A DNA stretch of 11,170 nucleotides from Candidatus Limnocylindrales bacterium (GCA_031292335.1 JARLHH010000233.1:1-11170); one strand, 5' to 3'; shown: positions 1 through 6,609, counted from the first letter of the stretch. Notes: generated by a model not told the origin, from the sequence alone. Program-made: numbers and translations.

Positions 1-1497
1 CGGCTCCGACCCGTCAGCGGCCCGAGCGGTGACCGTGCGAGGGTCCCGCACCAGGACCACGCTGAAGGTCGAGCCGTGGCCGACCCGGCTCTCCACGCTG
101 ATCCGGCCGGCGTGCATGTCGACGATCGACTTCACGATCGCCAGGCCCAGCCCGCTCCCGCTCCCGCGCGCCTCGCTCGCGCTGGAGCCGCGGTAGAAGC
201 GCTCGAAGATGTGGGGCAGCTCCGCGGCGTCGATCCCGACGCCCGTGTCAATGACGTCCAGCTGGGCGCCGTCGCGGTGCGGCCGGAGCGTGACCCGGAC
301 GTGGCCGCCGCGCGGAGTGAACTTGAGCGCGTTGCCGACCAGGTTCCCCACGACCTGCCCGATCCGGGGTGGATCATGGCGGATCCGGAGCGGGGACTCC
401 GGGAGCTCCAGCACCAGCTCCACGCCGCGCCGTCGCGCGGCCGCTTCCGCCTGCTCAACCGCCGACTCGACGGTCGTCCGCAGGTCGTCCGGCCGGAGGT
501 CCAGGGCGAGCAGCCCCGACTCGAGCTTCGAGAGCTCCAGCAGGTTCTGGGCCAGCCAGTCGAGGCGCTCGAGCTGGACCCGGCTCGATTCGAGGAACTC
601 CAGGCGCGTCGCGGCGTCCTCGCCGGCCTGTCCCTGCAGGAGCTCCGTGTTCATCCGCAGCGCCGCGATCGGCGTTCGAAGCTCGTGGCTCACGTCGGCC
701 AGGAACTCCCGGCTTCGGTCCCGGTCGCGGCGCACCAGGCTGACCGACTCCTCGAGCCGGCCCGCCATCAGGTTGAACTGCCGGGCCAGGTCGGTCACTT
801 CCGTGTACGCCGCGCCGATCTCCGTGGCGGGAACGCGATTCGCCAGGTCGCCGCTCCCGAACCGGTGCGTCGCCTCGCTGAGGCGCCGGAGCGGACGCGT
901 GAAGCGGCTCGCGATGATGGCGCCCAGGAGGAGCGCCGCGAGAAGGGCGCCGAGCGCGGTGACCACCAGCAGCGTGGTGACCGTCGCCAGCGTGTAGCTC
1001 CGGGTCGTGTAGGGGTCGGAAAGCGTCACCTTCACGCCCCACGGGATCGAGAGCGCGGTGCTCTGGACCGGTCCGAACGTCGCCGTGGAATGGATCGCCT
1101 CCCGGCTCTCGCCGGCCTCGGGTGGCGTGGTCAGCGAAGCCCGGTTCGTCCCGCCCGGTGCCGCGGTCACGATCACGTTGCCGGACGCGTTCTGGGTGGC
1201 CCCGCCGATCGCGACCGTGACGTCCGCCTTCGCCACCCCGTTCGCCAGGAAGCTCAGGAACGAATCGGCACTGATGCGCTCGGCGACCGCTGCGTTGAGC
1301 ACGTTGCCCGCCTCGATGACCGGGTCGCCCGCGGAGGCCGGGACCGCCACGACCGCCACGATGCTGCCGACCTCGAGCGCGCGCGCCGAGAGCGCGCTCT
1401 CCTCCTGCTCCGCGAAGTACGCGTCGAGCCGGTTGACCACGATGGCCGAGACGGCCAGCAGGACGCAGGCGACCAGCGCCACGACTGTCAGCGTCAT
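1..1497 (-). CDS. Sensor histidine kinase, two-component system (C-terminus cut by window edge)
   Basis: Membrane sensor kinase that autophosphorylates on histidine and passes the phosphate to the response regulator encoded just upstream (1589-2287). I translated the minus strand from the ATG at 1497; the frame is open for 499 codons to base 1, so the C-terminus is missing but all kinase motifs are present. Order: transmembrane helix about 3-21; extracytoplasmic domain about 22-170, which I do not recognise; second helix about 173-196; HAMP about 197-250 (FTRPLRRL); HisKA with phospho-acceptor H271 in EFLADVSHELRTP; HATPase with N-box N389 (GNALKFTP), G1 box DTGVGID at 417-423, an F box HIFERFYRG, and G2 box GSGSGLGL at 445-452. 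The start is uncertain. The frame is open back to a stop near 1630 and the codons before 1497 look like a normal kinase N-terminus (LRAYLGRLVPRSFRAQ), but contain no ATG, GTG or TTG. A CTG at 1545 is possible. The signal sensed is unknown. Confidence 0.93.
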   Translation of the reverse strand, partial: MTLTVVALVACVLLAVSAIVVNRLDAYFAEQEESALSARALEVGSIVAVVAVPASAGDPVIEAGNVLNAAVAERISADSFLSFLANGVAKADVTVAIGGATQNASGNVIVTAAPGGTNRASLTTPPEAGESREAIHSTATFGPVQSTALSIPWGVKVTLSDPYTTRSYTLATVTTLLVVTALGALLAALLLGAIIASRFTRPLRRLSEATHRFGSGDLANRVPATEIGAAYTEVTDLARQFNLMAGRLEESVSLVRRDRDRSREFLADVSHELRTPIAALRMNTELLQGQAGEDAATRLEFLESSRVQLERLDWLAQNLLELSKLESGLLALDLRPDDLRTTVESAVEQAEAAARRRGVELVLELPESPLRIRHDPPRIGQVVGNLVGNALKFTPRGGHVRVTLRPHRDGAQLDVIDTGVGIDAAELPHIFERFYRGSSASEARGSGSGLGLAIVKSIVDMHAGRISVESRVGHGSTFSVVLVRDPRTVTARAADGSEP

Positions 1498-1588
1498 CTG
1501 GGCCCGGAAGGAACGCGGGACCAGCCGGCCGAGATACGCTCGCAGCCCGTGCCGGGTCGCCTCCTTCGGGCCGGCGCGCTCCGGCGCC

Positions 1589-2287
1589 TCAGCGCTCCAC
1601 GAAGGCGTAGCCGACCCCTCGCACGGTCAGCACGAAGATCGGCGCGGACGGGTCGTCCTCGATCTTCTCGCGCAGGTGGCTGATGTGGACGTTGATGGTC
1701 TTCTCGTCCTGGTCCAGCGCCTCGTAGTCGCGCAGCAGCTCCAGCAGCTCGCTGCGCGTGAAGACGCGCCCGGGACGCGTGGCGAGGTGGCGCAGGATCT
1801 CGAACTCGGTCGGCGTCAGGTTCACCTTCCGGCCGCCCCGCTGGACCCGTCGCCGCTCCAGGTCGATCACCAGGTCGTCGTGGCGCAGGACGCGCCCGCC
1901 TCCCGCATCCGCGAAGTCCCCGTACGCCCGCCGCAGGAGCGCCTTGATGCGGCTCATCAGCTCACGCAGGCCGAACGGCTTCGTGAGGTAGTCGTCTGCC
2001 CCCAGCTCCAGCCCGATGACCTTGTCCACCTCGTCGTCACGGGCGGTCAGGACGAGGATCGGCATCTTGCCGTCGGCGGCCCGGATCCGGCGGAGGACCT
2101 CGAAGCCGTCCATGCCCGGCAGGCGCACGTCCAGGACCACGAGGTCCGGCGCCTGGTGGGTGGCGTATTCCAGGCCCTCTTCGCCCGATCGGGCGATCGT
2201 GACCTCGTGACCCTCCTGCTGGAGGGCGTACTGGATTCCCCGCGCCACCGCGTGCTCGTCTTCGACGATGAGAATCGTGCTCGCCAT
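1589..2287 (-). CDS. OmpR/PhoB-family response regulator
   Basis: DNA-binding response regulator of 232 residues, a normal length for the family. The receiver domain (about 3-118) has the acidic pair D10/E11, the phospho-acceptor D53 in LVVLDVRLPGMDG, T81 and K103 (LTKPFG). The winged-helix domain (about 132-232) contains NLTPTEFEILRHL and the recognition helix KTINVHISHLREKI, and ends in GVGYAFVER. It lies upstream of and co-directional with the histidine kinase, 91 bp from that gene's first ATG, so they form one operon and probably one phosphorelay. The ATG at 2287 was chosen because the protein then begins with the family's ASTILIVEDE strand; the reading frame stays open further upstream to 2794, but that stretch is antisense to bL25. 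No Shine-Dalgarno is visible; a -10-like TACGAT sits 9 nt before the ATG, so the mRNA is probably leaderless or nearly so. Target genes cannot be told from this window. Confidence 0.96.
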   Translation of the reverse strand: MASTILIVEDEHAVARGIQYALQQEGHEVTIARSGEEGLEYATHQAPDLVVLDVRLPGMDGFEVLRRIRAADGKMPILVLTARDDEVDKVIGLELGADDYLTKPFGLRELMSRIKALLRRAYGDFADAGGGRVLRHDDLVIDLERRRVQRGGRKVNLTPTEFEILRHLATRPGRVFTRSELLELLRDYEALDQDEKTINVHISHLREKIEDDPSAPIFVLTVRGVGYAFVER

Positions 2288-2296
2288 TGCGGCCCG

Positions 2297-2302
2297 ATCG
2301 TA
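2297..2302 (-). promoter_or_regulatory. Putative -10 element for the response regulator-kinase operon
   Basis: Read on the minus strand, TACGAT lies 9 nt before the ATG at 2287. It matches the -10 consensus at the key positions (TA...T). Transcription would begin about at the start codon, which would explain why no Shine-Dalgarno is seen. No convincing -35 was found. Confidence 0.45.
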
Positions 2303-2332
2303 CACCGCCCGGGCCGTCGGCTCTGCCCGTGG

Positions 2333-2338
2333 TACGCT
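2333..2338 (+). promoter_or_regulatory. Putative -10 element for bL25
   Basis: TACGCT in the divergent intergenic region, the same hexamer that precedes the malic enzyme start. Transcription from about 2345 would give a leader of roughly 79 nt before the GTG start of bL25. No clear -35 is seen. Confidence 0.35.
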
Positions 2339-2348
2339 CACCCTTCGA

Positions 2349-2360
2349 CCGGGCGCCCGG
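2349..2360. repeat. 12-bp perfect palindrome in divergent intergenic region
   Basis: CCGGGCGCCCGG reads the same on both strands. It lies between the response regulator and bL25 starts, just after the putative bL25 transcription start. It could be an operator or part of a leader hairpin; in DNA this GC-rich it could also be chance. Confidence 0.3.
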
Positions 2361-2411
2361 CCCCATCCGGCCGCGCCGCCGCCCGTCCGAGAGAAGCGAA
2401 CAGACCGAACC

Positions 2412-2417
2412 GAGAGG
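2412..2417 (+). promoter_or_regulatory. Ribosome binding site that fixes the bL25 start
   Basis: GAGAGG is followed by a 6-nt spacer and the GTG at 2424. This supports the GTG over the in-frame ATG at 2268, which overlaps the start of the divergent response regulator gene. Confidence 0.6.
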
Positions 2418-2423
2418 CCCACC

Positions 2424-3059
2424 GTGACGACCGAACGCCCCACCCTTGCCGCCCTGCCCCGCTCGGAGCTGGGCAAGGCCACCGCCCACCTCCGCAGGGC
2501 GGGCCGCATCCCGGCCGTCGTGTTCGGGCACGGCGCATCGACATCCGTCTCCGTGGACGCGCACGAGTTCGAGCTGCTCCGGCGGCGCGCCGGAGCGAAC
2601 GCCCTGATCGACCTCGAGCTGGAAGGCGACCGGACGCCGGTCATCATCAACGGCGTGCAGCTGCACCGCGTGAATCGCACGCCCCTCCACGTGGACCTCT
2701 TCCGGGTGAAGATGACCGAGGACCTGACCGTCGACGTCGCGGTCCACAGCCACGGCGAGTCGGAGGCCGTGATCAAGGAAGGCGGCACGCTCATCCATGC
2801 CGTGGATCACGTGCGCGTCCGCGCCCGCCCGGATCAGCTCCCCAAGTTCATCGACGTCGACATCACGACGCTCGTCGACTTCAACGCGGTGATCGCGGTC
2901 CGCGACCTTCCCGTCCCGGCGGGTGCCACCATCCTCAACGATCCGGACGAGGTGATCTTCCGCGTCCTGGCGCCGCGCGTCGTCGAGGCCGAGCCCACCG
3001 CCGAGGCCGAGGCCGTCGCGCCTGCGGCGCCCGCCGAGGGCGAGACCGCGGCGGAGTAG
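2424..3059 (+). CDS. rplY: Large-subunit ribosomal protein bL25 / general stress protein Ctc
   Basis: The 5S rRNA-binding ribosomal protein bL25 in its long (Ctc/TL5) two-domain form, 211 residues from a GTG start. The N-terminal 5S-binding domain (about 5-95) shows the family opening RSELGKATAHLRRAGRIPAVV (13-33) and the VIINGVQLHRVNRTPLHVDLF stretch (73-93). The C-terminal beta domain (about 96-185) has the family's IKEGGTLIH, DVDITTL and PAGATILNDPDEVI segments. The last 25 residues are an Ala/Glu/Pro tail, common in high-GC members. Start choice rests on GAGAGG 6 nt upstream and on the family N-terminus. Transcribed alone, divergent from the response regulator and convergent with the methyltransferase. 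The frame stays open upstream to 2268 but those residues (MRIVLAIAARS...) do not resemble the family. Confidence 0.97.
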   Translation: MTTERPTLAALPRSELGKATAHLRRAGRIPAVVFGHGASTSVSVDAHEFELLRRRAGANALIDLELEGDRTPVIINGVQLHRVNRTPLHVDLFRVKMTEDLTVDVAVHSHGESEAVIKEGGTLIHAVDHVRVRARPDQLPKFIDVDITTLVDFNAVIAVRDLPVPAGATILNDPDEVIFRVLAPRVVEAEPTAEAEAVAPAAPAEGETAAE

Positions 3060-3088
3060 GGCCGGGGTCAACCCTCCGGGGGTCGGTC

Positions 3089-3108
3089 GCCCGGCGACGT
3101 TCCGGGGC
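3089..3108. terminator. Possible bidirectional terminator hairpin between convergent genes
   Basis: Between the bL25 stop (3059) and the methyltransferase stop (3120), GCCCGG (3089-3094) pairs with CCGGGGC (3102-3108) with one bulged G and a 7-nt loop. No T tract follows on either strand, so this is a weak call. Confidence 0.25.
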
Positions 3109-3119
3109 CGCGCCCGTGG

Positions 3120-3974
3120 TCAGCCGCCGGGCGGCCCAATCGCCCGGGCCGCGGCCAGGCGGGCGTGCCACGCGAACGCACGGTCGGGCAGCCGTGCCAG
3201 GGAGGCGTCGAACGCCGCCAGCACCTCGGCCTGGACGGCCGGCGAGAGCGCGGCGAGCTCCTCCGCGCGGTCGTACTCGACGAAGAACGCGCGCGCCGCA
3301 GCCCGTCCGAACCGGTGATGGAGCGCGGGCTCCCACGCGTCGATCTCGACGAAGCCGGCCTCCTCCAGCTCGGCGCGCGCCGCGGCCGCGGACGCGATCG
3401 GACCGGCACGCGGCCCGCCGACCGGGGGCGGCGGTGCGAAGCCCGAGCGGGCGAGGACGTCCGCGAGTGCCGCGTCGAACGCTGCCTCCGGCGCCCACGG
3501 CCGATCCTGCGCCCACACGACGAACGCCAGCATGCCGCCGGGCCGCAGGACGCCGCGCAGGCCCGCCAGCGCGGCGGCGCGGTCCGGGACCAGGTGCAGC
3601 ACGAACGATGAGATCATCGCGTCGATCGACGCGGGCGCCAGGCCGGCCGCCTCAGGGTCGACGACGCTGCCTTCGACCAGCGCGAGCCGTGCTCGCTCCG
3701 GCTGGGCCAGGCCGGCCGCCGCCGCCCGGGCAACGGCCAGCATGCCTGCCGCGATGTCCAGCCCCGTCACGCGGACGTGCGGCCAACGCCGCGCGGCGGC
3801 CAGCGCCAGGGTCCCCGACCCGGTCCCCGCGTCGAGGAGGTGGGACGTCGGACGGGCCGCGACCACCGGTTCGATCGCGTCGAGCAGGCGAATCGCTGCC
3901 GGGGCGAGGACGGGTTCCCAGAACCGCCTGTACAGGCGCGCCCGGTGATCGTAGCGGGCGCCCATCTCGCTCAT
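3120..3974 (-). CDS. Class I SAM-dependent methyltransferase, substrate unknown
   Basis: Cytosolic Rossmann-fold methyltransferase of 284 residues; the substrate cannot be told. Motif I is LLDAGTGSGTLA (46-57), the ribose-binding acidic residue is D72 in VTGLDIAAGML, the adenine-contact segment is VEGSVVDP (100-107), motif II is IDAMISSFVLHLV (117-129) and motif III is LRPGGMLAFVVW (143-154). The opening YDHRARLYRRFW resembles the UbiE/MenG-like and methyltransferase-11/25 groups. The C-terminal half (about 160-284) is Ala-rich with helices and may form the substrate lid, as in small-molecule methyltransferases. The ATG at 3974 was chosen; ATG at 3965 (MGARYD) is a possible alternative. No Shine-Dalgarno precedes 3974; CATCCT lies 6 nt before it. 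Monocistronic, convergent with bL25 and divergent from the ABC operon. Confidence 0.9.
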   Translation of the reverse strand: MSEMGARYDHRARLYRRFWEPVLAPAAIRLLDAIEPVVAARPTSHLLDAGTGSGTLALAAARRWPHVRVTGLDIAAGMLAVARAAAAGLAQPERARLALVEGSVVDPEAAGLAPASIDAMISSFVLHLVPDRAAALAGLRGVLRPGGMLAFVVWAQDRPWAPEAAFDAALADVLARSGFAPPPPVGGPRAGPIASAAAARAELEEAGFVEIDAWEPALHHRFGRAAARAFFVEYDRAEELAALSPAVQAEVLAAFDASLARLPDRAFAWHARLAAARAIGPPGG

Positions 3975-3980
3975 GCCCGC

Positions 3981-3986
3981 AGGATG
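3981..3986 (-). promoter_or_regulatory. Weak putative -10 element for the methyltransferase
   Basis: On the minus strand CATCCT lies 6 nt before the ATG at 3974, the same spacing as at the malic enzyme and ligase genes. It keeps only the A at position 2 and the T at positions 3 and 6 of the consensus, so it is weak by itself. Confidence 0.3.
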
Positions 3987-4027
3987 ACACCGGGAGCGCC
4001 ACCTGCGCCGGGTGTGCCCGGGAGCGC

Positions 4028-4043
4028 GCCGGGCGCGCCCGGC
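4028..4043. repeat. 16-bp perfect palindrome upstream of the ABC exporter promoter
   Basis: GCCGGGCGCGCCCGGC is a perfect inverted repeat ending 7 bp before the TAGAAT hexamer, where the -35 region would be. This position suits an operator for a dimeric regulator. Its core resembles the 12-bp palindrome at 2349-2360. A separate direct repeat, CCGGGAGCGC, occurs at 3990-3999 and 4018-4027. Confidence 0.45.
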
Positions 4044-4050
4044 AAGAGAC

Positions 4051-4056
4051 TAGAAT
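4051..4056 (+). promoter_or_regulatory. Putative -10 element of the ABC exporter operon
   Basis: TAGAAT matches the -10 consensus at five of six positions. Transcription from about 4063 would give a leader of about 54 nt before the ATG at 4117. There is no recognisable -35; the expected place is largely taken up by the 16-bp palindrome. Confidence 0.55.
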
Positions 4057-4100
4057 CCTGCCCGTCCGTGACCTGCGCGGCCGGTGGTGGCCGCATCCCC

Positions 4101-4113
4101 GGGAGGCGAGGGG
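4101..4113 (+). promoter_or_regulatory. Ribosome binding region that fixes the ABC ATPase start
   Basis: Two purine-rich stretches, GGGAGG (4101-4106) and GAGGGG (4108-4113), precede the ATG at 4117 by 10 and 3 nt. This favours that ATG over the in-frame GTG at 4084. Confidence 0.55.
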
Positions 4114-4116
4114 CAG

Positions 4117-4878
4117 ATGGCGCCACAGGCCGTGCCAGACGCACCGGGCGGGAACGTCCCGCCGGCGATCCGCGCGTCCGGGCTGGTCAAGACCTTCGGG
4201 ACGCTGCGGGCGGTGGACGACGTCACGTTCGAGCTCGCGCCCGGACGGATCTACGGCCTCCTGGGACCCAACGGCTCGGGCAAGACCACGCTGATCCGGC
4301 TCCTCGCCGGCCTGACCCTGCCGACCGCCGGGTGGGCGGAGGTGCTGGGGACCCGGATGCCCTCGCGCCAGAACCTCGAGCGGATCGGCTACATGACCCA
4401 GGCCGACGGGGTCTACACGGCCCTCACGGTCGCGGAGAACCTCCGCTTCTTCGGCGCGGTCTTCGGGGTGGACGGCGACGAGCCCGCGGCCGCCGCGCTC
4501 GCGGTCGTCGATCTCGCGGACCGGCGGGACTCGATCGTGGGAACGCTCTCGGGAGGCCAGCGGCGACGCCTGTCGCTCGCCTGCGCCCTCATCCACCGGC
4601 CGCCCGTCCTGTTCCTGGACGAACCAACGGTCGGGGTGGATCCGCTCCTGCGCGTCGAGTTCTGGGCCCACTTCCGGACGCTGGCCGACGCCGGGACCAC
4701 GATCGTGGTGTCGAGCCACGTCATGGACGAGGCGGACCGCTGCGACGAGCTCCTCTTCGTCCGCTCCGGCAGGCTCACTGCCCGGGGCACGGGCCGCGAG
4801 ATCCGGGCCCGGGCGGGCACCACCGACCTCGAGCAGGCATTCCTGCGGCTCGGCGGGGACGTGGCGGTGACCCGGTGA
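4117..4878 (+). CDS. ABC exporter ATP-binding protein (DrrA/CcmA-like)
   Basis: Cytoplasmic ATPase that powers the permease encoded next to it. It has 253 residues and all nucleotide-binding motifs: Walker A GPNGSGKTT (50-58), Q-loop Q95 in GYMTQADGVY, signature LSGGQ (144-148), Walker B VLFLDEP (164-170), D-loop GVD (173-175) and switch H201. The segment IGYMTQADGVYTALTVAENLRFF is typical of ATPases paired with ABC-2 permeases in drug or lipid export. Residues 1-20 before the first strand are a Pro/Ala-rich extension. The stop codon overlaps the permease GTG start (GTGA), so the two are translationally coupled. It probably acts as a homodimer with two permease subunits. The substrate cannot be inferred. 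Confidence 0.95.
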   Translation: MAPQAVPDAPGGNVPPAIRASGLVKTFGTLRAVDDVTFELAPGRIYGLLGPNGSGKTTLIRLLAGLTLPTAGWAEVLGTRMPSRQNLERIGYMTQADGVYTALTVAENLRFFGAVFGVDGDEPAAAALAVVDLADRRDSIVGTLSGGQRRRLSLACALIHRPPVLFLDEPTVGVDPLLRVEFWAHFRTLADAGTTIVVSSHVMDEADRCDELLFVRSGRLTARGTGREIRARAGTTDLEQAFLRLGGDVAVTR

Positions 4879-6020
4879 GCCGCCGCCGCGTCGCGGCCAT
4901 CTTCCGGCGGGTCGCCGCCGAGATCCGGCGCGATCGACCGTCGCTCGCGCTGCTGTTCATCGCCCCGATCCTGATCACGGGCCTGGTGACGTTCATCCTG
5001 CGTGACAGCCAGGCGCCCCAGGTCACGGCCGTCGTCGTCAACACGGCCGGCGTGCGCGGCCAGCTGGTCGGGACCGCCCTGGGGGCCGCGCTCCAGCATG
5101 GCGGGGTCACCGTCAGCGACGTCGCCGACGAAGCTGCCGCCCGCGCCGCCATCGCGAACTCTGGAGCGACCATCGGCATCGTGATCGGCACGGACGGCGC
5201 TCCCGTGAGCCCGCTGACCATCACGGTGATCACGAACGGACTTGATCCGGCAGGCGAGGCGGCCCAGGTCGCGACGGTCCAGCGGGCGGTGCTGAGCGCC
5301 GCCGGCAACGCCTCGGGCACGGCCCTGCCGGCCATCCTCCACACGACGCTGTACGGCACGCCCTCCGACGACCCGATCTCGACCTTCGCCCCCGCGATCG
5401 TCGGCTTCTTCGCCTACTTCTTCGTCTACATCCTCACCGGCGTGAGCTTCCTGCGCGAGCGGACCGGCGGCACGCTCGAGAGGCTCATGGCGACGCCGGT
5501 CACCCGCGGGGAGGTCGTGCTCGGCTACACGCTCGGGTTCGGGCTGTTCGCCACGATCCAGGTTGCCGTGCTCATCCTGTGGGCCCTCGGCTCGCTCCAC
5601 GTGCCCGCCCTCGGCCCGCTGCCGGCCTTCTCGGTCGGGCTGGGCGTGGCGGTCAACGGCAGCCCGTTGCTGGCGTTCCTCGTGGTGGTGCTCCTCGCGG
5701 TGGGGGCGGTGAGCCTGGGCATCTTCCTCTCGACCTTCGCCCGGACGGAGCTCCAGGTCATCCAGTTCATCCCGATCGTGCTGGCGCCGCAGTTCCTGCT
5801 GTCGGGCGTGCTGTTCCCGGTCAGCACGCTGCCGTCCATCCTGCAGCCGCTGGTCGCGATCATGCCGCTCAACTACGCCGTGGACGGGCTGCGGCAGGTC
5901 TTCATCCGCGGCGCCGACCTCGGCGTCGCGGCCCTCCAGCTCGACCTGATCGTGCTGGCGGTCGTGGCCGCCTTCTTCGCGACCATCGCGGCCCTCACGA
6001 TTCGCCGCGACGTCGTCTGA
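4875..6020 (+). CDS. ABC-2 type exporter permease
   Basis: Membrane subunit of the exporter, 381 residues from a GTG start overlapping the ATPase stop by 4 bp. Predicted helices by eye: about 23-42, 172-193, 217-238, 264-288, 295-318 and 354-376, the six-helix plan of ABC-2 permeases. Between helices 1 and 2 is an extracytoplasmic domain of about 125 residues (43-168), as in the longer YhgE/YbhR-like ABC-2 permeases rather than short DrrB. The cytoplasmic motif LRERTGGTLERLMATPVTRGEVVLGY (193-218) after helix 2 is the family's coupling region; LAPQFLLSGVLFPVSTLP and MPLNYAVDGLRQVF are also characteristic. No second permease is nearby, so a homodimer with the ATPase dimer is likely. The frame remains open upstream to 3777 but that part is antisense or out of frame with known genes. 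Confidence 0.94.
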   Translation: MSRRRVAAIFRRVAAEIRRDRPSLALLFIAPILITGLVTFILRDSQAPQVTAVVVNTAGVRGQLVGTALGAALQHGGVTVSDVADEAAARAAIANSGATIGIVIGTDGAPVSPLTITVITNGLDPAGEAAQVATVQRAVLSAAGNASGTALPAILHTTLYGTPSDDPISTFAPAIVGFFAYFFVYILTGVSFLRERTGGTLERLMATPVTRGEVVLGYTLGFGLFATIQVAVLILWALGSLHVPALGPLPAFSVGLGVAVNGSPLLAFLVVVLLAVGAVSLGIFLSTFARTELQVIQFIPIVLAPQFLLSGVLFPVSTLPSILQPLVAIMPLNYAVDGLRQVFIRGADLGVAALQLDLIVLAVVAAFFATIAALTIRRDVV

Positions 6021-6176
6021 CCGACCGGGCCCGGAGCACACGCGGCCCCTGCCCCTTGGCCCCCCACGCGATCCGAGCGGCCCCCCTGATCGCGCCGAAT
6101 CGGTCTACTGGCGCGGAGGGTTCCGGGCGAGGATTGACCGCACTCGAACCGGTCGGCCCCCAGGCCGGGTCGACAT

Positions 6177-6181
6177 GGGAG
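6177..6181 (+). promoter_or_regulatory. Ribosome binding site of the universal stress protein
   Basis: GGGAG with a 7-nt spacer before the ATG at 6189. It is one of the clearer Shine-Dalgarno sites in this window. The gap 6021-6188 before it holds a small CCGGGCCCGG palindrome at 6025-6034 and an isolated TTGACC at 6134-6139, with no convincing promoter. Confidence 0.55.
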
Positions 6182-6188
6182 TCGGCCG

Positions 6189-6590
6189 ATGAAGAAGATT
6201 CTCCTTGCCTATGACGGCGGAGAGCCTGCTCGGCGAGCCCTCGAGACTGCGGGCCAGCTCACCCGCGCGTTCCACGCCTCGCTGAGCGTGGTGAGCGTCG
6301 TACCGGAGGGGGCGGGCCGCCCGCCTCGCGATCCATCGAACGAGGCGTGCCTGCACGCCCGGGAGCTGCAGGAGGCGAAGCGCCTGCTGGCGGAGATGGG
6401 GCTCGAGGTGGAGCTGCTGGAGCCGTCGGGCGACCCGGCCGGGAGGATCGAGCAGATCGCCCAAGAGGGCGGGTTCGACACCATCGTGCTCGGGTGCGGC
6501 GGAGATCACGAGGCGGATGGGGCCCGCCGCGGGCGGGTCTCGGGACACGTGGTCGCGCATGCGGCCGCGACGGTCGTGGTGGCCCGCTGA
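6189..6590 (+). CDS. Universal stress protein (UspA family)
   Basis: Single-domain, cytosolic UspA-like protein of 133 residues, a typical family length. It starts with the family strand MKKILLAYDGGEPARRAL, where D9 usually contacts the nucleotide, has the central strand SLSVVSVV (31-38), the helix ARELQEAKRLLAEMGLEVE, and ends with DTIVLGCGG...VVAHAAATVVVAR. The ATP-binding pattern G-2x-G-9x-G-(S/T) is present as G102, G105, G115, but the last position is R116 instead of Ser/Thr, so ATP binding may be altered. The start is supported by GGGAG 7 nt upstream. It lies 168 bp after the permease and 98 bp before the malic enzyme, with a hairpin after its stop, so it is probably its own unit. Role: stress survival, partner unknown. 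Confidence 0.92.
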   Translation: MKKILLAYDGGEPARRALETAGQLTRAFHASLSVVSVVPEGAGRPPRDPSNEACLHARELQEAKRLLAEMGLEVELLEPSGDPAGRIEQIAQEGGFDTIVLGCGGDHEADGARRGRVSGHVVAHAAATVVVAR

Positions 6591-6594
6591 AGCC

Positions 6595-6609
6595 GTCCGC
6601 CGCGCGGAC
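6595..6609 (+). terminator. Hairpin just after the universal stress protein stop
   Basis: GTCCGC (6595-6600), loop CGC, GCGGAC (6604-6609): a perfect 6-bp stem starting 4 nt after the stop codon. It is followed by CCCC rather than a T tract, so it is at best an atypical terminator. Confidence 0.4.

Noticed and set aside
76..1683. 535-codon plus-strand open frame opposite the histidine kinase
   Set aside because: The minus strand encodes a complete set of kinase motifs in this stretch; the plus-strand product is Arg/Asp/Gln-rich without recognisable segments.
2288..2794. Upstream extension of the response regulator to a 401-residue protein
   Set aside because: The extension is antisense to bL25 and has no family similarity; the receiver domain starts naturally at the ATG at 2287.
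4084..4116. GTG at 4084 as the ABC ATPase start
   Set aside because: Possible, but the ATG at 4117 has purine-rich binding sites 3 and 10 nt upstream, which GTG 4084 lacks.
1058..4294. 1078-codon plus-strand open frame across the kinase, regulator, bL25 and methyltransferase region
   Set aside because: It runs antisense or out of frame through four genes with clear motifs and shows no domain; a GC-bias artefact.
6134..6139. TTGACC as a -35 element for the universal stress protein
   Set aside because: No -10-like hexamer lies 16-18 bp downstream.
3120..6590. Methyltransferase, ABC exporter and stress protein as a biosynthesis or resistance cluster
   Set aside because: The methyltransferase is on the opposite strand with its own start, the stress protein is a separate unit, and no biosynthetic enzyme is present; adjacency alone is not enough.
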